Positions 18,035-27,530 of a stretch of 42,525 nucleotides of DNA are shown one piece after another. The stretch is from Bacillota bacterium. Lineage in GTDB: Bacteria > Bacillota > Clostridia > Tissierellales > Peptoniphilaceae. Each line of letters opens with the position of its first letter. The first letter of the stretch is position 1. A program made the translations under genes and the position numbers. Location of the stretch: assembly GCA_023394045.1 (NCBI GenBank), contig JAEXBN010000021.1, positions 1-42,525 of the forward strand. The letters are read 5' to 3'. The notes under the pieces were generated by a model, which saw only the letters and a program-made list of their open reading frames with translations, ran no database searches and was not told the DNA's origin.

Positions 18035-19264
18035 TTGAACAAAGAAGAAAAAATTAAAATTTTACAGGATGTCGTAAAAATCAATACGGAAAATAATCAT
18101 GAGCAATTGGTCGCCGAGTACTTTCAAAAGTTGCTGCAAGCGCATGGGATTGATTCCAAACTTGTGGAATTTGATGAAGGAAGAAGCAGTTTAGTTGCAG
18201 AAATCACCAATGGACAAGGCAAGGTGGTTGCTCTTGGGGGCCACATGGACGTGGTCAGCGCAGGAGATGAGAGCCAGTGGACGTTCCCTCCATTTTCCGG
18301 TCATATTGAAAATGGCGTTTTATGGGGGCGCGGCGCATCGGATATGAAGTCCGGGTTGACCGCGCTGATCTTGGCGATGATTGAACTCAAGGAGAGCCAG
18401 AAATTTAAGGGCACGATTCGGCTTCTTGCGACGGTGGGAGAAGAAATTGGAGAATTGGGTTCTCGCCAGCTCACCGATTTAGGCTATATGGACAAGGTCG
18501 ATTCCATGATTATTGGGGAGCCATGTAACGTGGGTATCGTCTATGCGCATAAAGGCTCTTTGAATTATAAGGTGATTTCTCGGGGAATGGGGGCGCATTC
18601 CTCGATGCCGGAATTGGGAAATAATGCGATTGATCACTTGCTGGTAGCGATGAATCGTATTTCCGAGAGAGTGACCCAGAAGGCGGAGAAATATACGAAT
18701 GCCGTATTGGGAAAGACGTTCCATAATATTACGCTGGTGCACGGTGGAACGCAGATTAATTCCATCCCGGATTATGCAGAATTTGAGGCCAATGCTCGCA
18801 CGATTCCGGAATTTGATAATGCGGCATTAATGCGGGAAGTCTATGCTGTTGTGGAGGAATTAAATCAACAAGAACCGTTTGATCTATCGGTCGAGGTGAC
18901 GGCGGATCAGCCACCGGTAGAAACGGATCCGAATTCTGAGCTGATTCAGACGATCATCGGTGTGGCAAGCCAGACGGAGTCTTTGTTGCCGCAACATTTG
19001 ATTCGGTCGATGGGCGAAGTGATGGGAATGGATTTAGAGAAATTGGATCCTTCAGTCAAAGATCTGACAGAGATCAAGCCGATGGCCGTGTCAGGAACAA
19101 CGGATGCCGCTCAATTTATCCGGGCGAATCAAGATTTGGATCTGGCGGTCTATGGACCGGGCATGCCGATGCTCAACCACAAGATCAACGAGAGGATTCC
19201 TTTAGCGCAATATCTTGATTTTATCGACGTTTACAGGGAAACGCTGGAGAAGTATCTGGCATGA
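18035..19264 (+). CDS. M20 family metallopeptidase (ArgE/DapE/ACY1-like)
   Basis: Cytosolic zinc amidohydrolase or peptidase of 409 aa. The metal and catalytic motifs are complete: His70 and Asp72 in GGHMDVV, Asp103 in GRGASDMKSG, the catalytic Glu136 and the metal Glu137 in GEEIGE, Glu162 in GEP, and a late His382 in LNHKINER. The lid domain lies in between (HSSMPELGNNAIDHL). Family members remove succinyl or acetyl groups from amino acids or cleave small peptides; the sequence alone does not choose. The start is TTG at 18035, 8 nt after a near-perfect GGGAGGTGA. A GTG at 18026 is in frame but lies inside that ribosome binding site. Confidence 0.9.
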   Translation: MNKEEKIKILQDVVKINTENNHEQLVAEYFQKLLQAHGIDSKLVEFDEGRSSLVAEITNGQGKVVALGGHMDVVSAGDESQWTFPPFSGHIENGVLWGRGASDMKSGLTALILAMIELKESQKFKGTIRLLATVGEEIGELGSRQLTDLGYMDKVDSMIIGEPCNVGIVYAHKGSLNYKVISRGMGAHSSMPELGNNAIDHLLVAMNRISERVTQKAEKYTNAVLGKTFHNITLVHGGTQINSIPDYAEFEANARTIPEFDNAALMREVYAVVEELNQQEPFDLSVEVTADQPPVETDPNSELIQTIIGVASQTESLLPQHLIRSMGEVMGMDLEKLDPSVKDLTEIKPMAVSGTTDAAQFIRANQDLDLAVYGPGMPMLNHKINERIPLAQYLDFIDVYRETLEKYLA

Positions 19265-19341
19265 GCCGCAAAGAGACAAGTATGATTCACGAAAAGGAAC
19301 GTGTGATCCACAAAAAAATTTCACATCCCGTTTTTTGTTAA

Positions 19342-19387
19342 AAAGCGGCTGTGGCAGAACGGCATCCCGTCCTGCCACAGCCGCTTT
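19342..19387. terminator. Terminator between convergent genes
   Basis: AAAGCGGCTGTGGCAG (19342-19357) pairs perfectly with CTGCCACAGCCGCTTT (19372-19387). On the minus strand it ends in five T, so it serves the C69 peptidase gene best, and it may also stop the M20 transcript. Confidence 0.85.
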
Positions 19388-19395
19388 CGCTGGTC

Positions 19396-20902
19396 TTAGC
19401 GGTCTTCCCGCGCAAAGCGGTTTTTCATCAGCCGGCTTGTGGTATCGAGGATAAGTTTCAGGGCGCGGTCGGTCTCTTCGCGCAGCATGGCGGCGAGGGC
19501 GTCATTGGCCTGTTCAAGGGTCTTCGAACCGTCGCCATATGCGGCTTTTTGTTCGCGGATCGTGGCCTCCCAGTGCTCCAGAAGCTGGTGACCGCGCCAG
19601 GCGACATTTTCCTGATAGTGCTCAATATGGGCGATGTTTTCTGAAAAATGAGGATCGGCCAGAGCAGCGATGAGTCGGCTTGCCCAATAGAAGCTCTCCG
19701 TCGATACGTTGGCGGGCGTATGGTTCACATAGGAAGGCACTCGGTTGACGTTGGCGTAGAGGGGACAAAAGGCGTTGAAGACGTTGCTGGCAAAGGTGAT
19801 CCATTCGATCGTGCGGAAGGCCTCCGGCATGTAGGGTCGGATTTGCACGCAGACCAGCTGCGCAGTTCGATTGATGCCGATAGGACGGTAGAGACCTTGC
19901 TCAGCAAGGTTGCCCTTTTTTGCGTACGGATCGAAGGGCGTTCCCTGGTAATGGTTGGAGAGCGCTTCTTTTACATCTTCGATGGTGATCTTGCGCTCTG
20001 GGACACGGCACCAGGGAAGATCATTATCGCTGGGGCGGTAATCTGCATCCGCTCCATCCCAGATGTTTTCGCGCGGATTGAAGAAGCGCTGTAGCACCCA
20101 AGCACGTGGCGTATTATATACATGGTCGGCATCCGAGTGGCTGCCGAAGGCATCCCGCGGATTGAACTCCTCATCCAGCGCGAGGTTTAGATGGTGCGCA
20201 TCGACGAACTCTTTGAGATCCGCGGAGCACATAAAGTCATGCTGTGCGCCGTAAGCGTCTTCGAAATCAAAAGAATCCAGTCCGAGCTGGTTCGGCATCA
20301 CGACATAGGCTTCATCCGGGACGCGGCGCGCCATCCAATGATGTCCGCCGAGCGTTTCCATCCACCAGATTTCGTCCACATCCTGAAAGGCGATTCCGTT
20401 GTTTTCATAGGTGCCGTACTGCTCCAAAAGAGAACCGAGACGCACCACGCCATCCCGAGCGCTGCTGATGTATGGCAGCGTGATCGTGACCATATCCTCT
20501 TCTCCGATTCCGCCGGGGGAGCTCCGGAACATAGTCCGGTTCGCCCTCGCTGCCTTTGGCGGGAGTCAGCACGACCATCGGATCCGCGCCTTGGACACGG
20601 GGGTTGGTGGTCAGGGTTTCCGTCGCGGACATGGAGACGTTCCGTTCGTTGACCCCGACGGCAGCCCACTGTCCATCGCGCAGCCGTGCATCCGGCATCG
20701 CCGTATACCGCATCGGGCGTTCGGGAAGCGGAATTTCAACATGAGACAGCACGGAACGGTAGATTTTGGGCTGTTGTTCCGGCAGAACGACTTCCATATG
20801 TTTTTCTGTAAATTCGGTGGCTCCGCAGTCCTCGTTGCGTGCGACGAGAGTGGATCCGTCGTAGCTGGCGCCTTTTCCGACTAAAATGGTTGTACAGGCC
20901 AT
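19396..20902 (-). pseudogene. C69 family dipeptidase (PepD-type), frameshifted at a poly-G/C run
   Basis: N-terminal nucleophile hydrolase of about 500 aa that would cleave dipeptides. It starts MACTTILVGKGASYDGST: the Cys that becomes the active-site nucleophile follows Met-Ala, and RNED is conserved. The ATG at 20902 has AAGGAGG upstream (an adjacent ATG at 20905 is too close). The first frame runs to VPEL then becomes nonsense and stops at 20405. The correct continuation (PGGIGEEDMVTITLPYI) is in another frame and runs to 19396. One extra base in the five-G run at 20515-20519 (five C on the coding strand) explains the break: four would give VPELPGGIGEED. Possible phase variation, true loss, or a sequencing error at the homopolymer. 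Confidence 0.85.
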
Positions 20903-20967
20903 CATTCCTCCTTTGTCAGGCATCTTGTTCGGATGCTTTTTTACATATCCATTTTTACAATATTTGG

Positions 20968-20990
20968 ATGATTCTTGATGCTCGAATCAT
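20968..20990. promoter_or_regulatory. Dyad and -10 box upstream of the C69 peptidase gene
   Basis: ATGATTC and GAATCAT flank a 9-nt spacer. On the minus strand a TATAAT lies at 21008-21003, so the dyad would fall just downstream of the transcription start, where a repressor could sit. The -35 box is weak. Confidence 0.4.
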
Positions 20991-21082
20991 TCCTTATTTA
21001 GAATTATAGACCTGTTATGCTTCTTTGAATGTTGGGATTTAGAATGATCGACCGGTTCTTTCCCTTCGAATGAGGGCTGAGA

Positions 21083-21808
21083 TCAGGCATTCTGTGGCTC
21101 TGCGCCGGATGAAGATGTTTTGGAAAGCATGTTGACCGGAACGCGCGGCTCCGGAAGACGGAACTCAAGCTGTCCGACGACATAAGAGGAAATGAGCGTC
21201 GTAAGCAGGGACCAGAGGACATTCTCGGCGGGAAGATAGACCAGGAACGAGAGAAAGAGAACGGTCGCGTCGCTGGAAAAGTAAGCCTGGCTCAAAGAGA
21301 GGGGCGTGTATTTTTCCACGATCAGAGCATAGCAATCATCGCCGCCGGCAGCGCCGCCACGGCTCACGACCATGCCGCATCCGGCGCCCAAGAGCAATCC
21401 GCCGAGGATGGCAGCCAAGAACGGAAGCGTCTCAAGGGAAGGAAGAATGGGACCGATCTGATCGAACAGATTAAAGAAAAAGCTATAAAGCAGCGTGGAG
21501 TAGATGGATTTTCGCAAAAAGCCGCGGGATAAGAGGAGCGTGCCTAGAAAATAAAAGCTAAAATCCAAGACGGCACTGATGAGAGCCGGATTCCCGCCGA
21601 ACACGCGATGAATGAGGATCATGCCGCCCAAGAGACCGCCTTCGGTGATTTTTGCCGGAATATGGATGTTGGAAATGGCAAAAGCCATCGTGAGATCCCC
21701 CAGGGCGATGAGCCCAAGATCCCGGTAAGAGAGATTCATCCATTGAGAAAATTTTTGAAAAAGCTGCGCCGGGGAAAATGCCGTGCGCTTGGTGGACGAT
21801 GAATTCAT
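21083..21808 (-). CDS. YitT-family membrane protein (short form)
   Basis: 241 aa with about five membrane helices. The motifs ALGDLTMAFAISNIHIPAKI and EGGLLGGMILIHRVFG, plus GGLLLGAGCGMVVSRGGAAGGDD, are typical of the YitT/DUF161 family, whose transport role is unknown. The usual C-terminal DUF2179 domain is missing: after the last helix only about 30 residues follow. The ATG at 21808 is preceded by AAAGGAG; an upstream in-frame ATG at 21859 lacks such a site. The C69 gene follows 180 bp downstream on the same strand with its own -10 box. Confidence 0.88.
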   Translation of the reverse strand: MNSSSTKRTAFSPAQLFQKFSQWMNLSYRDLGLIALGDLTMAFAISNIHIPAKITEGGLLGGMILIHRVFGGNPALISAVLDFSFYFLGTLLLSRGFLRKSIYSTLLYSFFFNLFDQIGPILPSLETLPFLAAILGGLLLGAGCGMVVSRGGAAGGDDCYALIVEKYTPLSLSQAYFSSDATVLFLSFLVYLPAENVLWSLLTTLISSYVVGQLEFRLPEPRVPVNMLSKTSSSGAEPQNA

Positions 21809-22040
21809 GAAAGACACTCCTTTAATAAGGGGACGGAGTCTTTCACAGCAAACAGACACAAAAAAGATTGCCTTGGCCGTGAGGATTCTCCGTGCTGTAC
21901 AATCATGTGGTGGTGATGCTTTTTTGTTTGAAATTCTTTCTTGTAAGAACTCTGAATGCCACGCCGTTTAATGATGCATTGTGTCACATCAGACCGAGGA
22001 TGCACCCGCTCACAGCGAGGATATCAGATAAAAACTACCG

Positions 22041-22066
22041 TAAAACGGCACCCACAGGGTGGCGCC
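22041..22066 (-). terminator. Probable terminator of the isochorismatase-like gene
   Basis: GGCACCC and GGGTGGC-type arms around ACA, with TTTTA following on the minus strand, about 50 nt past the stop codon. The stem has one bulge. Confidence 0.5.
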
Positions 22067-22114
22067 CAATGCGCCTACCCCTATATTATAGCCGTTTTCC
22101 TGACTTTTGTCATG

Positions 22115-22678
22115 CTATTTAATCCGCGCCTGAAGCTCCTTAAAGTGTTCGTCTTGTGCATCGCCCATCAGGTCAAAGAGCGCCGATTCTGTCGTTGTGA
22201 GTTTTGCGCCCATGGTCTGCATCATGTTGAGCGCCATTTGGGCATTGGACTCCGAGCGCGAACTGACCGCATCGACCGGAACGAACACATCGTAGCCCTC
22301 TTCCAGCAAGGTACGCACCGTCTGAAACACGCAGATATGGGCTTCAATGCCGGTGACGATCGCTTTCTTCCGTCCGGATGCCTTGAATTCATCCAGCTTT
22401 TCGCGAATCCCAGGCACATAGCCATTGAACGCGGTTTTGGCTTCCCCGGCGGCATGCAGCTCTTGCAGCAAACTCAAAATCTGCGGATTGGTGGAGCCGA
22501 GCCCCTTGGGATATTGTTCGGTATAGACGGCCGGGATTCCGTAGGCTTTGGCGGCGGATAGCAGCGTTTCCGTATTTTTGATCACGGCATCCGGAGAGGC
22601 CATGGATTGATTCATCCGATCCTGGATATCGATGACGAATAGAAAACTTTGTTCACGGCTGATGTGGTAGTCCATCAT
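22115..22678 (-). CDS. Isochorismatase-family cysteine hydrolase
   Basis: 187-aa cytosolic hydrolase of the isochorismatase/nicotinamidase fold. The catalytic triad is visible: Asp17 in VIDIQDRM, Lys81 in KTAF, Cys116 in TGIEAHICV. The cis-peptide region and length fit the YcaC-like branch. The substrate cannot be inferred: the zinc-binding residues of true nicotinamidases are not evident, and no siderophore genes are nearby. AAAGGA lies about 10 nt upstream of the start. Confidence 0.9.
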   Translation of the reverse strand: MMDYHISREQSFLFVIDIQDRMNQSMASPDAVIKNTETLLSAAKAYGIPAVYTEQYPKGLGSTNPQILSLLQELHAAGEAKTAFNGYVPGIREKLDEFKASGRKKAIVTGIEAHICVFQTVRTLLEEGYDVFVPVDAVSSRSESNAQMALNMMQTMGAKLTTTESALFDLMGDAQDEHFKELQARIK

Positions 22679-22790
22679 ATCATTTTCCTTTCAGTAAGAG
22701 GGATGGCGATCGCATGGAGGAAATGAAAAGTCGAGGGGCGCGTCGCGCTGCGCTTTGTCTCGATTTTTATTTACCCTTTCGTTTTTTGTT

Positions 22791-22796
22791 TATAAT
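22791..22796 (+). promoter_or_regulatory. Possible -10 box in the divergent intergenic region
   Basis: TATAAT at 22791-22796, with only a poor -35 (TTTACC, 15-nt spacer). A second TATAGT-like box lies near 22834. One of these probably drives the thioesterase gene at 22894. Confidence 0.35.
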
Positions 22797-22893
22797 GCTA
22801 ATGCATCATGCAAGATGATTCTTCGTTCAGTATAGTACTTTTGGTTGACCTCGTATATGATCGGCGTGATGCATCGATTAGAAAGGATTGCAC

Positions 22894-23256
22894 ATGGAGG
22901 CTTTTTCACATTTATTAGGAATGCATTTAACCAAACAGCAGGAAGGAGAAGCGGTCGTGGAACTGGATGTGGATCAATCGCATTTGAATTCGCAGAATAT
23001 GTGCCACGGCGGAGTCCTGATGTCGATGGCTGATTTGGCGATGGGAGCGGCCGCGTCTTCCTTCGGCGGAAACGTGGTGACGATGGATTTGCAATATCGC
23101 TTTTTTCAGCCGGCGCGGTTGGGAGAGCATGTGAAAGCGGAAGGTGTGGTGATCCGCAATGGTTCCAAAGTGATTGTCACAGAAGGCCGCCTCACGATTG
23201 GCGATCGTTTGATCGGTCTGACTTCCGGACAGTTTTATCATATGCCGGAAGAATGA
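22894..23256 (+). CDS. Hotdog-fold thioesterase (PaaI-like)
   Basis: 120-aa acyl-CoA thioesterase-type protein. The active-site helix is NMCHGGVLMSMADLAMG, with His38-Gly-Gly and Asp47, and Asn35 in the position usual for PaaI-like enzymes. Family members hydrolyse aromatic or medium-chain acyl-CoAs; the substrate here is unknown. The ATG at 22894 is chosen, with AAAGGA about 8 nt upstream. An in-frame TTG two codons earlier is possible. Confidence 0.88.
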   Translation: MEAFSHLLGMHLTKQQEGEAVVELDVDQSHLNSQNMCHGGVLMSMADLAMGAAASSFGGNVVTMDLQYRFFQPARLGEHVKAEGVVIRNGSKVIVTEGRLTIGDRLIGLTSGQFYHMPEE

Positions 23257-23644
23257 ATAAAAATTCCGGAAGAAGGAATGAAAGCGGCCATGCACACAAG
23301 GAATAAAAGCGCCAAAAAAGAAATGAAACGAAAAAAGAAGAAAGAGCGGTGGATTCAAGAAAGAACGGCATCGCGGGATGCGGCATCTAGGGGCACACTT
23401 TTTTCCTTATCGTTGAATCCATTTACCTAAGTTTTACAGAAGCGCCCTTGTGATCGTTATATGATATACAAAAATGGCTGAATCATTCGTATGAGTCGGC
23501 AGCAATACAGAAACACAAAAAAAAACATTATATAAATAAAGATCATTACAATATCTGTCAGAGATGCAGAAGTTGCATCAAATGAAGGGCGGGCATTCGA
23601 AAGACGGGCACATGGCAACCATCCGGTTTCCGGAAGAGGAGAAG
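23257..23644. other. Intergenic region before an ABC exporter
   Basis: About 390 bases without a supported gene. A weak hairpin (GCATC/GATGC, 23369-23382) and a T-run at 23399-23404 may end the thioesterase transcript. A TTTACA (23433) and TTATAT (23457) pair with an 18-nt spacer is a possible promoter. The frame of the downstream ATPase stays open back to 23564 but without a good ribosome binding site. Confidence 0.4.
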
Positions 23645-23647
23645 ATG

Positions 23648-24547
23648 ATGATTCGGCTGAATGATGTGAAAGTGAAATTCAAGGATAAGGTGGCGCTGGA
23701 TTTGAAAGGGACTATTGAAATTCAGTCGGGAGAACGCATCGGCATCATCGGAAGCAATGGCGCCGGAAAGACCACCTTAATCAAAAGCATTTTGGGGATG
23801 GTGCCTTATGAAGGGACGATTACGGTGGATCTTCCGCTGGAGGAGATTGCCGTGCATATGCAGGAAAATCAATATGTTGATACGGTCAGCGTGAAAACCG
23901 TCATGGAGATGATTCTGGGAACGGATTTGAAAAAATATCCCGGAGCGATGGAGCTGATCGACTTTTTTGATTTTCGGGAATGCCTGCGCAAACGGTTCAA
24001 AAAGCTGTCCGGCGGGCAAAAGCAGCGCATGACGCTCATTCTTGTCCTGTGTCAGGACAGCCCCATCACGATGTTTGATGAAGTCACGTCCGGCTTGGAT
24101 TTTGAGACGCGGCAGAAGCTCATGGCAAAGATTGTGGAGTGGTATCGTGACCGGGAGACAACGATTCTGATCACGTCGCACTATTATCCGGAGCTGGATG
24201 CCGTGACCGATAAGATCCTTTATCTCGATCAAGGGCGGGTTCTCGCCTTTGATCGTAAGGAATCTTTGTTTCAGCGCTTTTGCGGGAAGGCGGTTGTCTT
24301 ATGCGAGAGCACGGAGGGAACACGTGCCATGAGCCGGAGCTACCGCACCATTTTCGCGCCGGAGGGAATGATTGCCTTTTCTTGTGATTCCCCGGAGATT
24401 GAGCAGCGCATCTGCAAGGAGCTGAGTGAATTGAACCTCAATTTCCGCCGCAGCAATGATGATATTGAAATCATGACCATCAACGCAAAACAGGCGGCCG
24501 TCGAAACCACCTTGAATCATACCGACCGAGAGGAGGTGCACGCATGA
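23648..24547 (+). CDS. ABC-2 type exporter ATPase
   Basis: 299 aa. Walker A GSNGAGKTT is at 35-43; the signature is LSGGQKQR; Walker B is TMFDE followed by TSGLD; the switch His is in TSHYY. The C-terminal ~90 residues are an accessory region typical of drug- or lipid-exporter ATPases. GAGGAG lies 6 nt before the ATG at 23648 (a second ATG at 23645 is equally in frame). The permease gene overlaps the stop by 4 nt. Substrate unknown. Confidence 0.9.
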   Translation: MIRLNDVKVKFKDKVALDLKGTIEIQSGERIGIIGSNGAGKTTLIKSILGMVPYEGTITVDLPLEEIAVHMQENQYVDTVSVKTVMEMILGTDLKKYPGAMELIDFFDFRECLRKRFKKLSGGQKQRMTLILVLCQDSPITMFDEVTSGLDFETRQKLMAKIVEWYRDRETTILITSHYYPELDAVTDKILYLDQGRVLAFDRKESLFQRFCGKAVVLCESTEGTRAMSRSYRTIFAPEGMIAFSCDSPEIEQRICKELSELNLNFRRSNDDIEIMTINAKQAAVETTLNHTDREEVHA

Positions 24548-25305
24548 AACGTCTCAGCGGAAAAATGATCAAGTATGAGTTGCTGAACACGGCATATAAC
24601 GGCTATGCGTTTTTCTTCGGTCTGGTGTTTCCCTGCGCCATGCTGTATCTTCTCACTCAATTTACGATGGCGGCAGTGCCTGATGTGGCGAAAGAGCCGG
24701 TCTATACCTCGGTGTTCTTAGGCATGTCCACGATCATTCCCATGACCGTGGGTTTGATGAGCTACGCCGCCTCGTCCGCCAACGAAGAAGAGAAAAATGT
24801 GCCGATTCGGCTGACTCTTTATGGCATTTCGCCCCGGACGCAGCTTGCAGCCAAAGTGATTGCCAATGTCTTTTTTCTCTTTCTCTGTGAAGCGCTGTAT
24901 TTTGCTTTTTCCATGATGGTCGTGGAGATTCCCATGGGGCAAGGATGGGCGCTGCCGGTCTTTATCCTCATGACGCTGGTCTTTGCCATCAGCTTGATGA
25001 TGATGGCGCAGGGAATTGTCGGCATTTTCCGGCAATTTGGCATCGTTTATGGCATCGTGATGGGGCTTTATTTTGTCTTGCTGGCGCTGAGCGGCTATAT
25101 GGGCGTTCAAGTCTCTGATCTGCCGAAGGCTCTGCAGATTTTTTCGGACTACCTGCCGTCCAAGCATTTCGGCAATGGTTTTGAGTCCTTTTGGCTGGGC
25201 GGAACCTATGATTTCTCCGCATGCATTCGAGCCCATGTGATCTTTTTTGTCCTGTCCGCGTTGATTTTTGTTTTCCGCGTGCGGCATCGAGGCCGGAGAG
25301 CGTAA
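24544..25305 (+). CDS. ABC-2 type exporter permease
   Basis: 253 aa with about six membrane helices arranged as in ABC-2 permeases: a long first extracellular loop (AAVPDVAKEPVYTSVFLG), a mid-protein LTLYGISPRTQLAAKVIANV segment, and a helix with GYMGVQVSDLP. It begins at an ATGA overlap with the ATPase stop, so the two subunits are translationally coupled. A terminator follows. Confidence 0.88.
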   Translation: MKRLSGKMIKYELLNTAYNGYAFFFGLVFPCAMLYLLTQFTMAAVPDVAKEPVYTSVFLGMSTIIPMTVGLMSYAASSANEEEKNVPIRLTLYGISPRTQLAAKVIANVFFLFLCEALYFAFSMMVVEIPMGQGWALPVFILMTLVFAISLMMMAQGIVGIFRQFGIVYGIVMGLYFVLLALSGYMGVQVSDLPKALQIFSDYLPSKHFGNGFESFWLGGTYDFSACIRAHVIFFVLSALIFVFRVRHRGRRA

Positions 25306-25340
25306 ACGGCCGGCAGGATCTGATCGTCTTTTCATCGGCG

Positions 25341-25382
25341 CTGTTGCAGAACGCGAGGAGCGTTCTGCAATGGCGCTTTTTT
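25341..25382 (+). terminator. Terminator of the ABC exporter pair
   Basis: TTGCAGAACGC (25344-25354) pairs with GCGTTCTGCAA (25360-25370) around GAGGA, then six T. It lies between convergent operons. Confidence 0.85.
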
Positions 25383-25411
25383 GTTGCAGGGTGACGGACA
25401 GCGTGCCGCAT

Positions 25412-26176
25412 TTAAGCGGCGCGGTGGCGCGGATTCATGGTCAGGCTGAACGGAATCAGGATCAGCAGATCTGCGAGGGTGAGGGTCAAGTTCTTCATAT
25501 TTTCGGAGAGTGATTGATACAAGAGCATGGGAGGGAGTTGCCGCAGAAGACGGACGAGGTTGATCACCGAGGAGACGGAAAGGCAGGAGATGAGGACGGC
25601 GAGAGCGATAAAAGCGGGGACAATCATCTTCCGTCCAAAGCGGTAAAAAACGGTGAAAAGGAGGAGCAGGTCCGCCGTATTTCGCAGCGTGCTGAAAAAG
25701 TAGTGCCACATGGAAGCATTGGATGGGGCGAGGATACCGGTGCCCCTGCCCAGCCAATGTTGGCGGATGGCGATCTCTAATGTACCGATGTTCCAGGTGA
25801 GCCAATAGGCGATTGAGAAAATCCCAAAGGTCATGAGGAGCGTGGTAAAGATGGTCTGGCGGCGCGTCTTAGAGAGGCCGACGGCTAGGGGGAAAATTTC
25901 GAATCCATAGCGGTAGGCCGAGGAGACAGCCAGACCGACCAGACCGCAGGTGAGCGAAATCGTGATGAGGGGGACGAAGCGCAGGGGATCCATGGCGCCG
26001 GGCGCCGAGGCATTGGTGGTGATTTCAAGATTCCCTGCGGTCTGGATCAGAAAGGTTTTCGTGACGAGAGCGTATTCGACGAGGGCGGCGAAAATGAGAA
26101 ATCCGACGAGGGCGGCGCGGACAAACGTGCGTAGACTGCGGCGCGCGATGTAGCGCGAAAGAGCAAAATCAAACAT
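25412..26176 (-). CDS. ABC transporter permease of a GntR-regulated operon
   Basis: 254-aa membrane protein with about six helices (the first at about 20-45, the last near residues 225-245). No conserved motif beyond its hydrophobic pattern. It follows the ATPase gene by 12 nt and is the third gene of a GntR-ATPase-permease unit like the B. subtilis ytr type, so it is inferred to be the transmembrane subunit of that exporter. AAAGGATC precedes the ATG. Confidence 0.8.
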   Translation of the reverse strand: MFDFALSRYIARRSLRTFVRAALVGFLIFAALVEYALVTKTFLIQTAGNLEITTNASAPGAMDPLRFVPLITISLTCGLVGLAVSSAYRYGFEIFPLAVGLSKTRRQTIFTTLLMTFGIFSIAYWLTWNIGTLEIAIRQHWLGRGTGILAPSNASMWHYFFSTLRNTADLLLLFTVFYRFGRKMIVPAFIALAVLISCLSVSSVINLVRLLRQLPPMLLYQSLSENMKNLTLTLADLLILIPFSLTMNPRHRAA

Positions 26177-26188
26177 GGAAGATCCTTT

Positions 26189-27085
26189 CTAGTGCTGTGC
26201 TTGGGGAACGTTGGATGGAGGGGTTTCTCCTGTGAGAAGGACAAATAATTTCTGCAACGAGATCGGATCCACGGTAATGGCGAGCTGGCGCAGCCGTTCT
26301 CTTTGATCTTCTTCAAGTCTTCCGCGGCAATAGACGATGTGATGGGAACCAAAGGCTTCCCGAGCCATCGGTTGGAGAAGAGGGAGCCCCTTCATCGCCT
26401 CATCGATCGCCTCCGGCCGTCCGCTGAGGGAGAGGTGCTCTTCTAATAAGGAAGCGACATCCTGATCCACGATCAGTTGCGTGTCTTTGAGCATGATGAC
26501 CTTTTCAAATAAGTTGGCTGCCTCATCAATCAAATGGGTGGAGATGATGATGGTACGGGGATGCGCTTCAAAATCTTCGAGCAATACCCTGTAAAAATCG
26601 TCTCGATTGGCGGCGTCGAGCCCCAGAGACGGTTCATCAAAAAAGGTGTAAGGGCTGCGTCCCGCCAGGCCGATGATGAGCCCAACCATGGTTTGATAGC
26701 CGCGGGAAAGTTGGGGGAAGTGCTTTTTGATCGGCACTTGGAAGAGATCTAAAAGCTGCCGCTTCAGTTCTTCATCCCATTGAGGAAGAAGCGCCGACGC
26801 GGCATCAAGGATGTCGCAGACGGGCATGTTTGTCCCATAGCCGCCTTCTTGAATGAAATTGATTTGCGCCCGCGCGGACGGAGCGATCCATGGATCCTTT
26901 CCATCGACGCGAATGGAGCCATGCGTCGGTCGGATTTGTGCGGAAATCAGGCTGAGCAAGGTTGATTTTCCGACTCCATTGCGCCCCAGCAGACCGATGA
27001 TTTGATTACTTTCCAGTTTCAAATTCAGATCGTTCAGCACGAGCTGTCGGCCGAATCTTTTTGTCAGGTGATCGATGGTGATCAT
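26189..27085 (-). CDS. ABC transporter ATPase (YtrB-like)
   Basis: 298 aa. Walker A GRNGVGKST is at 34-42. The signature is unusual, LSRGYQTMVG, where most have LSGGQ; this variant is common in YtrB-type ATPases. Walker B is TFFDEPSLGLD; the switch His is in STHLIDE. GGAAAGGAAG precedes the ATG, which overlaps the stop of the GntR gene by 4 nt. Probably works with the next permease in envelope-stress or antibiotic export, as inferred from the operon type. Confidence 0.9.
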   Translation of the reverse strand: MITIDHLTKRFGRQLVLNDLNLKLESNQIIGLLGRNGVGKSTLLSLISAQIRPTHGSIRVDGKDPWIAPSARAQINFIQEGGYGTNMPVCDILDAASALLPQWDEELKRQLLDLFQVPIKKHFPQLSRGYQTMVGLIIGLAGRSPYTFFDEPSLGLDAANRDDFYRVLLEDFEAHPRTIIISTHLIDEAANLFEKVIMLKDTQLIVDQDVASLLEEHLSLSGRPEAIDEAMKGLPLLQPMAREAFGSHHIVYCRGRLEEDQRERLRQLAITVDPISLQKLFVLLTGETPPSNVPQAQH

Positions 27086-27450
27086 CGCGCTTCCTTTCCT
27101 TTCTCTTCTTCCCGGATCAATGCGATCAGGGCATCCGCATCCAGTCCCAGGCGCCGGGCTTCTTCCAGAAAGCGGGGCAAAAGAGTACGCTGGAACTCTT
27201 TTTTATGCTTTTTTACAATGATGTCATGCGCTTCTTCCGTCACGAACATCCCCATTCCTCTCTTTTTATAGAGGATGTGTTCGTCGACGAGAAGATTGAT
27301 TCCTTTCAGCGCCGTGGCTGGATTAATATGATACTGTCTGGCGAACTGCGTGGTTGAAGGTGCCTGCTCGCCGGATTTGAGGCGACCGGCAAGAATATCA
27401 TTTTCAATCATCTGTGCAATTTGCTGATAGATATTTTGATGAGGATCCAC
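27082..27450 (-). CDS. GntR-family regulator, YtrA subfamily
   Basis: 122 aa: an N-terminal winged helix (IYQQIAQMIENDILAGRLKSG, then APSTTQFARQYHINPATALKG and the wing) and only a short helical tail, the size and shape of YtrA-type GntR proteins. They repress their own operon of ABC exporter genes and respond to envelope stress. The start is GTG at 27450, 5 nt after AAGGAGG. An upstream in-frame ATG at 27519 would add 23 residues unlike the family. First gene of a three-gene overlapping unit. Confidence 0.9.
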   Translation of the reverse strand: MDPHQNIYQQIAQMIENDILAGRLKSGEQAPSTTQFARQYHINPATALKGINLLVDEHILYKKRGMGMFVTEEAHDIIVKKHKKEFQRTLLPRFLEEARRLGLDADALIALIREEEKGKEAR

Positions 27451-27530
27451 GATGCCTCCTTTCGGTTGAGTCCTCTGATGCGGCGAACGTATGCGGTTTC
27501 GCTCATCAGGACACGCCATTTAGTAAATCG

